Source: JAPWJZ01 sp966211335 (lineage in GTDB: Bacteria > Pseudomonadota > Alphaproteobacteria > Micavibrionales > UBA2020). From it: DNA of 64,000 nt. The DNA lies in NCBI GenBank assembly GCA_966211335.1, contig CBIHNF010000001.1, forward strand, positions 2,046,001-2,110,000, given 5' to 3'. A program made the translations under genes and the position numbers. The notes under the pieces were generated by a model that saw nothing but the letters and a program-made list of their open reading frames with translations, ran no database searches and was not told the DNA's origin. Positions 25,265 to 33,229 of this stretch are shown piece after piece. The first letter of the stretch is position 1. Every line of letters begins with the position of its first letter.

Positions 25265-25756
25265 ATGACAACAGGCAACCGCCCCAAACCCCTGTCCGAC
25301 CTGATGCCGAGCCTGACGAAGGAAATCTTCGGCCGGAAAAACCTGCTGTTCGGCAAGCTGCTATCCCAATGGCCCTCCATCGCAGGGCCGGAAATGGCCA
25401 CCCGTGCCGTGCCGCAGGAATTGAAATTCCAGCGGAAAACCGAGCGCGACAAGGAGGCAGCACAGGCTGTTCTCGTTCTCGCCGTGCAGCCGGCCTTCGC
25501 GCTTGAATTCAGCTACCAGAAAGGCCTGTTGATTGAGCGGTTGAACATGTTTTTCGGCTACGCTGCGATCAAGGATATCCGCATCGTTCAGAACGATAGC
25601 ATTATGGATAAAGAGCCGAAGGCAAAAGTCAAAACCAAGCCCCTCACCCTGCCGGAAGAGCAGAAGTTGGATGCCATGGTGGCCCAGATTCAAGAAAATG
25701 ATTTACAAACAGCCCTAAAAAATCTAGGTAAAGCACTCATCTCCCGCAAAGAGTAA
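25265..25756 (+). CDS. DUF721/DciA family protein (replicative helicase loader type)
   Basis: DciA-type proteins help load the replicative helicase DnaB in bacteria without DnaC. The 163 residues show the DUF721 N-terminal pattern (WPSIAGPEMATRAVPQELKF, later LVLAVQPAFALEFSYQKGLL) and a lysine-rich C-terminus (EPKAKVKTKPLTL). I prefer the ATG at 25265 over the TTG at 25256. Placement beside mutY is common in alphaproteobacteria. The helicase-loader role is inferred from the family. Confidence 0.8.
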   Translation: MTTGNRPKPLSDLMPSLTKEIFGRKNLLFGKLLSQWPSIAGPEMATRAVPQELKFQRKTERDKEAAQAVLVLAVQPAFALEFSYQKGLLIERLNMFFGYAAIKDIRIVQNDSIMDKEPKAKVKTKPLTLPEEQKLDAMVAQIQENDLQTALKNLGKALISRKE

Positions 25757-25829
25757 TCTCTTTCGCGTCAGTAATATGTAAAAATATGCAACCGGCGCTT
25801 TAGTCGCCCAACCGAAAACAAGGTGCTTC

Positions 25830-26399
25830 ATGGCAAAAGTTGCCGCAAATACGCTCCGCAAGGGCATGGTCGTCGAATACAACAGCAAGCTCTGGGTGGT
25901 CATGGAGAACGAACTCCGCTCCCCCGGCAAAGGCGCTGCCGTCGCGCAGGTCATCATGCGCGACATCGCTGGCGGCGCGAAAATGGACATCCGCTTTGCA
26001 ACCCACGACATGATCGAGCGCGCGCGTGTTGATGAAGAGGAATACCAGTTCCTCTACGCCAACGGCGACGAATACACCTTCATGCACCTCGAAAACTTTG
26101 AACAGCTTGTGGTGTCGAAAGAACTCATCGGTGATCCCGCCGCCTTCCTGAAAGACGGCATGGTCTGCCAGATGCAGATGTACGACGGCCGCCCCCTGAA
26201 CGTGACCCTGCCCGAAACCGTGACGATGGAAATCGTCGAGGCGGATCCGGTCGTCAAAGGCCAGACGGCGTCTTCTTCCTATAAACCCGCCGTTCTCGAA
26301 AACGGCGTCCGCGTCATGGTGCCGCCGCACATCGGCTCCGGCACCCGTATCGTCGTCAAGACGGAAGACGCATCCTACGTCGAGCGCGCGAAAGACTGA
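25830..26399 (+). CDS. efp: Elongation factor P
   Basis: EF-P relieves ribosomes stalled at polyproline. The 189 residues start with MAKVAANTLRKGMVVEY and have Lys34 at the tip of the domain I loop (SPGKGAAVAQ), the position modified by EpmA/B-type enzymes. The C-terminal VPPHIGSGTRIVVKTEDASYVERAKD is the conserved ending. No epm gene is in the window. AAGGTG precedes the ATG. The inositol-monophosphatase gene begins 2 bases after the stop. Confidence 0.97.
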   Translation: MAKVAANTLRKGMVVEYNSKLWVVMENELRSPGKGAAVAQVIMRDIAGGAKMDIRFATHDMIERARVDEEEYQFLYANGDEYTFMHLENFEQLVVSKELIGDPAAFLKDGMVCQMQMYDGRPLNVTLPETVTMEIVEADPVVKGQTASSSYKPAVLENGVRVMVPPHIGSGTRIVVKTEDASYVERAKD

Positions 26400-26401
26400 T
26401 C

Positions 26402-27229
26402 ATGGCCGTTGCCCGCCGCTCTGCGAATATGAATGTCATGGCGGAGGCCGCTGAAAAAGCGGGCCGCTCCCTTATCCGCGACTTTGGCGAGGTAGAAAAC
26501 CTGCAGGTCTCCCGCAAGGGCCCCGGCGACTTCGTGTCGACCGCTGACCTGAAGGCGGAAAAGATCATCGTCGAAACGCTGCAGAAGGCACGGCCGACCT
26601 ACGGCTTCCTTCTCGAAGAGGGCGGGGTCAAGGCGGGCGAAGACAAAAGCTTCAAGTGGATCATCGATCCGCTGGACGGCACGACCAACTTCCTGCACGG
26701 CATCCCCCACTGGGCTGTCTCCATCGCGCTTGAAAAAGACGGCGAAGTTATCGCAGGCGTTGTGTATGACCCTCTCCGCGATGAGATGTTCCTTGCTGAA
26801 AAAGGAACCGGTGCCTTCGTGACCAACAAACGCCTGCGCGTTTCGGCGCGGGATGACCTGTCGCAATCCCTTATCGTGACCGGCGGCGCACGCCCCGGCA
26901 CGCCGCAATACACGACGTTCATGACCGAACTGAACGCCATCGCCCCTTACGTTTCCGCAACCCGCCGCCTTGGCGCTGCCTCGCTCGACATCTGCTACGT
27001 CGCCGCCGGGCGCTTTGAAGGCTTCTGGGAACGCGACCTGAAGCCCTGGGACGTCGCAGCGGGCGCTCTTATCGCCAAGGAAGCCGGCGGCAAAGCGACC
27101 GATATTGCCGGCGGTAAGGAATTTGTTTACGGCGGTAGCATCGTCGTTGGCAACGGCAGCATTCACGGCCAGCTGCTGAAACGCCTGCAATCCACGGACA
27201 GCTCTCCGAAAGTGAAGTCGGCCTCCTAG
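26402..27229 (+). CDS. Inositol monophosphatase family protein (SuhB-like)
   Basis: A Mg2+-dependent phosphatase of 275 residues. Family motifs are DFVSTADLKAEK, the metal-binding WIIDPLDGTTNFLHG, and the C-terminal WDVAAGALIAKEAGG. The glutamate motif usually written GEE reads LLEEGG. Substrates in this family range from inositol phosphate to fructose-1,6-bisphosphate and PAP, and cannot be separated by eye. It is tightly coupled to efp, the order seen in many alphaproteobacteria. Confidence 0.92.
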   Translation: MAVARRSANMNVMAEAAEKAGRSLIRDFGEVENLQVSRKGPGDFVSTADLKAEKIIVETLQKARPTYGFLLEEGGVKAGEDKSFKWIIDPLDGTTNFLHGIPHWAVSIALEKDGEVIAGVVYDPLRDEMFLAEKGTGAFVTNKRLRVSARDDLSQSLIVTGGARPGTPQYTTFMTELNAIAPYVSATRRLGAASLDICYVAAGRFEGFWERDLKPWDVAAGALIAKEAGGKATDIAGGKEFVYGGSIVVGNGSIHGQLLKRLQSTDSSPKVKSAS

Positions 27230-27242
27230 AAGGTTTTTCACC

Positions 27243-28640
27243 ATGCGCAAGCACCTCTTCCTGACCACCGCTATCATTGCCACTCTCGGCGCGTCGCCTG
27301 CCTTGGCGCAATACGCGCCATATCACCCCTCCGACAAGCCAGCGGTTGAAATCAACCTCGGCGCGCTTGATGATGCGATGGAGCAAAAGGATCACGCGGA
27401 GCGAGATGTAACGGCGGAAGAACTGCCGCCTGCCACCGCGACCCAGCCACAGCAGCAAAGCCTTGCCGCCCTGCCCGCTGCGGAAGAATTGACCGCCGAA
27501 GTGGCCAATCCCGTACCGCAAGTACCGGCATCGGAAGGCCGCAAGTTGCTTGCCTCGACCCATGACAACACGCCCGCGATACGGGAAGAAGCTGCAGGAG
27601 AACCGCTGACCGCCGATGACGCGCCTGCCGCGCCGCAAAAAGAATATAAACCCTACCTGACGGCCATTCCGGCATCCATCGCTGCAATCCCGGAGCCGCC
27701 ACCCGCAGAAGAGCGGGTTTTCCAACCCGCACATCCACAGGCCATGGCGCAGAATTCTATGCCTGAAATCATGCCTGCCATCGTTGCAGCCGAACGAAAA
27801 GATACACCGCCCGCAGGCGCGATGAAGCCGATCGTCGAAAAAACGCATATCAAAACTGTCAAAACGGCACCCGCGAAAGCCGCGAAGGAAGAAACACAAA
27901 AAACCGCCGCCGGAGAAAAAGTCCGTCTTGCGCAAAATGATGATTTTACACCGCCCGCTTTCGAGCCCAAGGTGGAGGCTCCGGTTGACAGCGGCAAGCC
28001 CGCGATTGTCAGCAAACCGCCGAGCATGCCCCCTGCCGTGCTTGCGCCCGTGCGCCCCGTAGCTCAACCCGCAATCGCAGCGCCGATTTCATCGCCTGTT
28101 GAAACACCACCCGCAGCCCCGCCTGCTGTTGTTGCCGCCCCGACACCACTGCCTGCGCCCGCTCCAGTTATTGCTGAACGGCCAGCGCCTGCCCCCGTGG
28201 CAACGCCGGCACCGGTGCCTGCCGCCACTCCGGCACCCGTTGACCAAGCGACGGCCGTAAACCCCGCCATTACCGATCATCAGGCGACAGGGCCGGTGGA
28301 AGAGCCTTCTGCACCGGTTGTGCCGACCATGGCCGACCTGACACTGGAATTTGCAGGTAACTCCAGCGACCTCAGCCCCGATACGCAGACCAAGCTGAAC
28401 AACATCGTGAAACAGGTCAGCGAAATGGACAGCGGCAAGCTGCAGGTGCGCGGATATGCGACCGGCGAAGACGGCAGCAAGTCAAGTGCACGCCGCATCG
28501 CCCTCTCCCGCGCGCTGTCGGTGCGTTCTTACCTGATGGACAAAGGCGTCAAGCCGACACGCGTCGATGTGCGCGCGATGGGCTCGGAAAGCGACCGCAC
28601 GCCGCTAGACCGCGTCGACCTTATCTTTAACCGCGATTAA
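27243..28640 (+). CDS. OmpA-family peptidoglycan-binding protein with long Pro/Ala linker
   Basis: The 465 residues open with a signal peptide (MRKHLFLTTAIIATLGASPALA). A low-complexity region rich in proline, alanine and glutamate covers about residues 60-355 and is probably extended. The C-terminal 110 residues form an OmpA-type domain: LTLEFAGNSSDLSPDTQTKL, LQVRGYATG and SARRIALSRALSVRSYLMDKGV, the last matching the NxxLSxxRAxxV peptidoglycan-binding helix. No barrel is present, so it probably spans periplasm to the wall. It is 13 bases behind the inositol-monophosphatase gene and convergent with the ABC exporter. Confidence 0.88.
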   Translation: MRKHLFLTTAIIATLGASPALAQYAPYHPSDKPAVEINLGALDDAMEQKDHAERDVTAEELPPATATQPQQQSLAALPAAEELTAEVANPVPQVPASEGRKLLASTHDNTPAIREEAAGEPLTADDAPAAPQKEYKPYLTAIPASIAAIPEPPPAEERVFQPAHPQAMAQNSMPEIMPAIVAAERKDTPPAGAMKPIVEKTHIKTVKTAPAKAAKEETQKTAAGEKVRLAQNDDFTPPAFEPKVEAPVDSGKPAIVSKPPSMPPAVLAPVRPVAQPAIAAPISSPVETPPAAPPAVVAAPTPLPAPAPVIAERPAPAPVATPAPVPAATPAPVDQATAVNPAITDHQATGPVEEPSAPVVPTMADLTLEFAGNSSDLSPDTQTKLNNIVKQVSEMDSGKLQVRGYATGEDGSKSSARRIALSRALSVRSYLMDKGVKPTRVDVRAMGSESDRTPLDRVDLIFNRD

Positions 28641-28641
28641 T

Positions 28642-30447
28642 TCAGCCGGCTTTCAAGTCCATCTGCAGGCCCGCGAGATGCGTGTAAAGCTCCGCCTTGC
28701 CATAGAGCTCGGCATGGGAACCCTGCGCGACCACCGAGCCTTTATCCAGCACGATAATCTGGTCGGCTGACTGCACCGTCGACAGGCGGTGCGCGATGAT
28801 CAGCACGGTGCGTCCTTCCATAAGGTTTTTGAGAGCCTTGTGCACTGCGACCTCATTGGCGGCGTCAAGCGCGGAAGTGGCTTCGTCCAACAGCAGTATC
28901 TTCGCGTCTTTCAGAATGGCGCGGGCAATGGCAATACGCTGTTTCTGGCCACCGGACAGGCGGTTGCCGCGCTCACCGACAATCGTCTGGTACTTCTGCG
29001 GCAATGCCTCGATAAATTCATGCGCCTGCGCCAACTCAGCCGCACGGCGGACATCGGCGTCGGTGGCATCCGGGCGGCCTAGACGGATGTTATCGGCCAC
29101 GGTGAGCGAAAATATCGCAGGGTCCTGCGACACTACGCTGAAGTGCCGGCGCAGCTCGCGCGGATCATAGTGGCCGATATCGAGACCGTCGATGCGGATG
29201 ACACCCGATTCCGGGTCGTAGAACCGCTGTAGCAGCTGGAATGCGGTAGTTTTTCCTGCGCCGCTCGGCCCCACCAGTGCGACAACGCTGCCCGCCTTCA
29301 CGGCGAATGAAATGCCGTTGAGGGCATGGTGTTCCGGCCGCGTCGGGTAGCGGAAGAAGACGTTTTCGAAAGCGATATCGCCTCTCACCTGCGCAGGCAT
29401 CACGGCATGCGCGACCGCCGGTTTTAAGGATGGCTGCGTTTCAAAAAGAGACTGAATGCGGTCGGCAGCACCGCCAGCGCGGCTGAAATCGCTTAACGAT
29501 TCACTCACCGCCGTCACCGCACCCGCGACCATAGCGACGTAAAAAATGAAGGCGGACAAATCGCCGGCGCTCATCTCGCCTGTCAGTACCTTGTGGCCAC
29601 CCGCCCAGAGGACGATGCCGATGGCGCCAAAAACGGTGGAGATGACGTAAGCGATAAGAAACGCGCGCGTGTTGACGTAGCGCATTGCCGTGCGGTAGGT
29701 GCTGTCTGCAAGCCCCGCGAAATGAAGAGCTGCCGCGTCTTCATAGCCGAACGACTGGATGGTCTGGATCCCCTGCAGCGTTTCAATCCCATAGGCGCTG
29801 ACATCCCCGATGCGGGTCTGCGTATCGCGTGACTTGGCCCGCACGCGACGACCGAACCAAATGATAGGGCCAATGACGACAGGCACCGCCAGTAGCACCA
29901 TGCCGGTCATCGCCGGGCTGACGACGCAAAGCATTATCGTGCCGCCGAGCAGCATTAGCGCATGGCGGAAGGCCATGGGCAGGTTGGTGGTGACCACCAG
30001 CTGCAACACGGTTGTATCGGCATTGATGCGGGATATCTGGTCGCCGGTCTTATGCTGCTCGAAAAACGCCGGATCAAGCGACAACAGGTGCCGGTATATT
30101 TTGACCCGCAGGTCGCGGATGACCTTTTCCGCCACCAGATAGACAAGCCGGATGCGGCTGTAGCTGGCGACCGCCATGAGCACCACGACCGCCAGGAGCA
30201 TCAGCAGAGCCTGGTTCAGGAATTTGTCGCTATGGGCGGCAAAGGCGCGGTCTACGATGCCCTTCAAGCCCCAGCCAATGGCCAGCGTCATTGCGGAAGA
30301 AACCGCCATGCCAAGCATCCCCCCGGCCAGCAGCCAGCGATATGGCTTCAGCATCGGCCAGAGGAACTGGAGCGGCTTTTCGGCCCCGCGGTCGATTTTA
30401 TAGCCGGAGGCTGCAGAGGCCGAAATAACGGGTTCTTGGGCATCCAT
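28642..30447 (-). CDS. MsbA-like ABC exporter (half-transporter)
   Basis: A homodimeric-type exporter of 601 residues. The membrane domain (about 25-320, six helices) carries the coupling-helix pattern LRVKIYRHLLSLDPAFFEQHKTG. The ATPase domain has Walker A GPSGAGKTT, Q-loop SVVSQDP, signature LSGGQKQR and Walker B ILLLDEATSALD, so it is catalytically complete. The resemblance is to the MsbA/lipid A-exporter and multidrug group; the substrate is not decided by sequence. No periplasmic or outer-membrane partner is adjacent. Confidence 0.92.
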   Translation of the reverse strand: MDAQEPVISASAASGYKIDRGAEKPLQFLWPMLKPYRWLLAGGMLGMAVSSAMTLAIGWGLKGIVDRAFAAHSDKFLNQALLMLLAVVVLMAVASYSRIRLVYLVAEKVIRDLRVKIYRHLLSLDPAFFEQHKTGDQISRINADTTVLQLVVTTNLPMAFRHALMLLGGTIMLCVVSPAMTGMVLLAVPVVIGPIIWFGRRVRAKSRDTQTRIGDVSAYGIETLQGIQTIQSFGYEDAAALHFAGLADSTYRTAMRYVNTRAFLIAYVISTVFGAIGIVLWAGGHKVLTGEMSAGDLSAFIFYVAMVAGAVTAVSESLSDFSRAGGAADRIQSLFETQPSLKPAVAHAVMPAQVRGDIAFENVFFRYPTRPEHHALNGISFAVKAGSVVALVGPSGAGKTTAFQLLQRFYDPESGVIRIDGLDIGHYDPRELRRHFSVVSQDPAIFSLTVADNIRLGRPDATDADVRRAAELAQAHEFIEALPQKYQTIVGERGNRLSGGQKQRIAIARAILKDAKILLLDEATSALDAANEVAVHKALKNLMEGRTVLIIAHRLSTVQSADQIIVLDKGSVVAQGSHAELYGKAELYTHLAGLQMDLKAG

Positions 30448-30542
30448 ATCGCATACTCTTGTATTTTATGTAAAATATATCCTGCCCCGGATATCGCTTC
30501 CGGCTGACTTTGACTGAATATAGCCCAAAGTCAACAAACCGC

Positions 30543-30571
30543 TTGCATATTACGCGAAATGCCTGTAATTA
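30543..30571 (+). promoter_or_regulatory. Possible rpmE promoter
   Basis: TTGCAT and TAATTA are separated by 17 bases. A start near 30578 would place the nested hairpin at 30583-30638 directly at the 5' end of the rpmE message. Confidence 0.4.
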
Positions 30572-30582
30572 AACCAACCTGA

Positions 30583-30638
30583 GCCGTCCCCTGCTGGCAT
30601 TTGCCGACACGGATTGTTATACAGATCGGCGAGACGGC
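30583..30638 (+). promoter_or_regulatory. Candidate rpmE leader structure
   Basis: An outer helix GCCGTC/GACGGC (30583-30588 with 30633-30638) encloses an inner helix TGCCGA/TCGGCG (30602-30607 with 30626-30631). It lies between the likely promoter and the L31 Shine-Dalgarno. Autoregulatory L31 leaders are known in other bacterial groups, but this one matches none that I can recall. Confidence 0.35.
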
Positions 30639-30662
30639 AAACGAATTTTTTAGGAGATGGCC

Positions 30663-31019
30663 ATGAAGGCGAACATTCACCCGGATTATCACGAAGTTAC
30701 CATGGTCACGACCGATGGCGTGGAACACAAAATCCGCACCTGCTGGGGCAAAGCCGGCGACGTTATGCGCCTCGACATCGACCCGCTGAACCACCCGGCC
30801 TGGACCGGCGGCGCAGCCAAAGTCATGGAAAAAGGCCGCCTTGCCAAGTTCGGCAACAAATACGCAGGCCTCGGCGTTGCCGCTGCCGATAACGCGAACG
30901 CTGCACTGCAAGCTGGTGAAAAAGCCAACGCTGCAAAAGCCGAGCAAGACAAAGCCGCCGACGTCGCCAAAGCGAAACCCGTTGAAGCGAAAAAAGGCGA
31001 CGCTAAAGGTAAGAAATAA
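30663..31019 (+). CDS. rpmE: 50S ribosomal protein L31 (zinc-free type) with C-terminal extension
   Basis: The first 72 residues are L31: MKANIHPDYHEVTMVTTDG, LDIDPLNHPAWTGG and FGNKYAGLG. The zinc-binding cysteines of classical L31 are missing, as in other alphaproteobacteria. A tail of about 45 residues made of alanine, lysine and glutamate follows (ANAALQAGEKANAAKAEQDK and on), which ordinary L31 lacks. The ATG at 30663 is chosen because AGGAG lies six bases before it; the ATG at 30657 would overlap the Shine-Dalgarno. A terminator follows. Confidence 0.92.
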   Translation: MKANIHPDYHEVTMVTTDGVEHKIRTCWGKAGDVMRLDIDPLNHPAWTGGAAKVMEKGRLAKFGNKYAGLGVAAADNANAALQAGEKANAAKAEQDKAADVAKAKPVEAKKGDAKGKK

Positions 31020-31047
31020 CACTTTCGGATTCGCATCCGATAAAAAG

Positions 31048-31077
31048 AGCCCGGCTTTGATGCCGGGCTTTTTTTTG
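31048..31077 (+). terminator. rpmE terminator
   Basis: AGCCCGGC/GCCGGGCT stem with a 6-base loop and eight T residues. A smaller hairpin TCGGAT/ATCCGA lies just upstream at 31025-31040. Confidence 0.9.
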
Positions 31078-31104
31078 CCCAAAAATCAGGCATTTCCGCT
31101 CCAC

Positions 31105-31134
31105 TTGACTGAAAAAAAATCCGGAATATATAAT
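31105..31134 (+). promoter_or_regulatory. hsp20 promoter
   Basis: TTGACT and TATAAT with an 18-base spacer. Transcription from about 31141 would give a 107-base leader that begins exactly at the first hairpin of the thermometer element. The motif looks like a housekeeping promoter, not the heat-shock sigma-32 type, so heat control would have to act at the RNA level. Confidence 0.65.
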
Positions 31135-31141
31135 TTTTCAT

Positions 31142-31247
31142 GGCGGAAGGAAGTGCCCATGGTGGGGCTTCCTGAAAATTCCGCCGCAAGGCAGACCTTA
31201 TGGTGGCCTTTGATAAACAACCTGATATTGCTCAAAAGGAGAGTATC
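31142..31247 (+). promoter_or_regulatory. ROSE-like RNA thermometer in the hsp20 leader
   Basis: Three hairpins fill the leader. Hairpin 1 has GGCGGAA/TTCCGCC (31142-31148 with 31179-31185) and an inner GGAAG/CTTCC. Hairpin 2 is AAGGC/GCCTT (31188-31192 with 31206-31210). Hairpin 3 pairs GATATTGCTC (31224-31233) with GAGAGTATC (31239-31247), leaving one bulged G opposite the Shine-Dalgarno and ending one base before the ATG. The TTGCT segment with a bulged G facing the Shine-Dalgarno is the hallmark of ROSE thermometers of alphaproteobacterial small heat-shock genes. Confidence 0.7.
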
Positions 31248-31718
31248 ATGCACGCACTCGATTTTTCTCCCCTCTTCCGCTCCACTGTTGGCTTCGACCG
31301 TTTGTCGAAGCTGCTGGAAGCAAGCCAGCCCAATGACGCCAGCCTTTCCTACCCGCCCTATAACATCGTCAAGGTGAGCGATGACAATTACCGCATCACC
31401 ATGGCCGTGGCGGGCTTCGCTGAAAAAGACATCGATATTACGGCGAAAGAAAACCAGCTGATCGTTCAAGGCAAGGCCGCTGAACAGCCGGAGACGACCG
31501 GGGTTTACCTGCACCGCGGCATCGCGGAGCGCGCCTTCGAGCGCCGCTTCCAGCTGGCGGATCATATCCGTGTTACGGGCGCGAGCCTTGATAACGGCCT
31601 TCTTACGGTTGAGCTTGTCCGCGAAATTCCGGAGACCATGAAACCCCGGAAGATCGACATCAAAGCCGGCAACGGCAAGCTGCTCGACCAAAACAGCGGC
31701 AACAAAAAAGCGGCTTAA
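31248..31718 (+). CDS. Small heat-shock protein, Hsp20/IbpA family
   Basis: An ATP-independent holdase chaperone of 156 residues. The alpha-crystallin domain runs from about 35 to 130 (YPPYNIVKVSDDNYRITMAV, GLYLHRGIAER-like GVYLHRGIAERAFERRF, LDNGLLTVELVREIP), and the C-terminal IxI anchor is KIDI near residue 142. The ATG at 31248 follows AAAAGGAGAG; an in-frame ATG at 31200 is rejected because it lies inside the leader structure. Expression is probably controlled by the leader thermometer. It is a single gene with its own terminator. Confidence 0.95.
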   Translation: MHALDFSPLFRSTVGFDRLSKLLEASQPNDASLSYPPYNIVKVSDDNYRITMAVAGFAEKDIDITAKENQLIVQGKAAEQPETTGVYLHRGIAERAFERRFQLADHIRVTGASLDNGLLTVELVREIPETMKPRKIDIKAGNGKLLDQNSGNKKAA

Positions 31719-31765
31719 AGCCACTTTGATCGCTGACCGAAGAACTGCCTGACGCAAAGTCAGGC

Positions 31766-31804
31766 AAAGGGCATCCTTTCTTCAGTGAAGGGATGCCCTT
31801 TTTG
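31766..31804. terminator. hsp20 terminator, shared with the convergent Nudix gene
   Basis: AAAGGGCATCC and GGATGCCCTTT form an 11-bp stem with a loop of about 13 bases and T-runs. It lies between the stops of the two convergent genes. Confidence 0.85.
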
Positions 31805-31808
31805 CTTG

Positions 31809-32921
31809 TCAGCTTTTCTTGAATTGAATGAGGGTGCGGGGGTTGGGTGGCGGCGGCGGTGCCTCGGCATCTTCCGGCTGCAATTGCGGAGAAATATGAA
31901 TGCCGCGCTTGGCATTCTCGTAAATCAGTGTGCCCGCTTTCACCATGGCCTTCAGGTTCGCCGGAAAATCAGTAGCAGTCATCGCGGCTTTGTAAGCCTC
32001 TCGTGCCTCATCCGTGACCTTATCCGCCACAAACAGCACATGGAGGCCGTAGAACATAGCGGAATCCAGCTGCTTCACATGGTCGAAAAAGTTGCGGTCT
32101 TCGACCGGCAGCTTTGCCGTTGTGAACCAGGTGGCGGAAGGCTTTCCGTCTTTTACGCGCGGCGCGAAGTCCTCGCCGGAAAGTTGGAAGATGCTGCCGT
32201 CGAGCCCCTTCTCCAGCAGCGCTTCGCGGTCGGAAACGATCACGACAAAATCATCGCTGCCCGGCAGTTGCGCGGTTGCGACACGGAAACGGCGGCGGAT
32301 GAGCAGCGGCAATGTTTTGCGCAGGTTTTCCGTGGCGCGAATTTCGCCGCGCTTGGCGTTCGGTGCCAGTTCGTCAACTTCACCATCTCCCGGCACGAAA
32401 TGGTAAAGTGTTGGCGGATAGGTAGATTTGGCGCGCGCTTCATGCGTGCTGGCGTGCAGGCATTCATTTTGCGTCTTGCGGATAATTTCCATGCTGCCGG
32501 CATCGCTGATGAGATAGGGAATGCCGAAATGCAAGGGCTTCGGCCAATGGTCGAGGCTGTCAACCCAGGCGAAGGCTTCGTTCTCGTGGTCGATCAGCGG
32601 CTTGAATTCATGTTCGATGATGGCGATGTAGTTGTTATAGGTGAAATTGGGCGAGGTGTACTGCACGAGCGGGATCAGTTCGACCGCCTTGCCGTTATAA
32701 CCCGTCTCTTCGCGGAATTCACGCGCTGCGCCCTCTTCCGGTGTTTCGCCGGGATCCAGCAATCCACCCGCCAGCGCCCATGTGCGGCCATTCGCAACAT
32801 GGTCGGAGCGCTTGAGGGCCAGGAACCGTCCGGTATCGCGTGCCAGCACCAATATGCCCGCGCCGCGGCGGATGGGGATATTCTTTGAATCTTTGTCGGA
32901 GGATGTATTGTTGTCACTCAT
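31809..32921 (-). CDS. Nudix hydrolase fused to an uncharacterised C-terminal domain
   Basis: The 370 residues contain a Nudix domain at about 18-150 with a perfect Nudix box (residues 53-75, G-x5-E-x7-REFREETGY), so it should hydrolyse a nucleoside-diphosphate-linked substrate. Residues from about 165 to 340 form a second domain that I do not recognise (TLYHFVPGDGEVDELAPNAK, LPLLIRRRFRVATAQLPG, LDSAMFYGLHVLFVADKV). The tail is proline-rich (EAPPPPPNPRTL). Most single-domain Nudix enzymes have 140-200 residues. It stands alone between hsp20 and the small membrane-protein gene. Confidence 0.82.
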   Translation of the reverse strand: MSDNNTSSDKDSKNIPIRRGAGILVLARDTGRFLALKRSDHVANGRTWALAGGLLDPGETPEEGAAREFREETGYNGKAVELIPLVQYTSPNFTYNNYIAIIEHEFKPLIDHENEAFAWVDSLDHWPKPLHFGIPYLISDAGSMEIIRKTQNECLHASTHEARAKSTYPPTLYHFVPGDGEVDELAPNAKRGEIRATENLRKTLPLLIRRRFRVATAQLPGSDDFVVIVSDREALLEKGLDGSIFQLSGEDFAPRVKDGKPSATWFTTAKLPVEDRNFFDHVKQLDSAMFYGLHVLFVADKVTDEAREAYKAAMTATDFPANLKAMVKAGTLIYENAKRGIHISPQLQPEDAEAPPPPPNPRTLIQFKKS

Positions 32922-32971
32922 GGTGCTGCATACTAGCCGCTTGGGATATATATGACAACAATTAAAAAGGG

Positions 32972-33229
32972 CTATTCTTTAACGCCCTCAAGCCCGTCTG
33001 CCTGATGCTTGTATTCCTCCAGCTGTTTTTCCTGCTGATCAAGGTAGGTGCGCAGCTGCTTTTTGTCTTCGGCATTCACGCCCGCGCTTTCAAGCGCTTT
33101 CTTCTGCTCAACGACAGTGGCATTTGAATTGATGGATTTATCGACCGCGGAGTTGGAGCCGAGCGTGACGTAGAGCAGGTAGCCAATAAGCCCAAACGAC
33201 AGCACCATGCCGACAAGACGCCAGATCAT
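32972..33229 (-). CDS. Small single-pass membrane protein with coiled coil
   Basis: Unknown family, 85 residues. One N-terminal helix (LVGMVLSFGLIGYLLYVTLG) is followed by a hydrophilic helical tail with repeated charged residues (EQKKALESAGVNAEDKKQL, DQQEKQLEEYKHQAD), probably a coiled coil on the periplasmic side or, if reversed, in the cytoplasm. The start overlaps the stop of the deoxyribosyltransferase-like gene by 4 bases, so it is translated with it. Confidence 0.65.
   Translation of the reverse strand: MIWRLVGMVLSFGLIGYLLYVTLGSNSAVDKSINSNATVVEQKKALESAGVNAEDKKQLRTYLDQQEKQLEEYKHQADGLEGVKE

Noticed and set aside
27420..28310. Proline/alanine-rich stretch in the OmpA-like gene that looks repeat-like in DNA
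   Set aside because: It is degenerate codon-level low complexity in a linker, without a fixed repeat unit.
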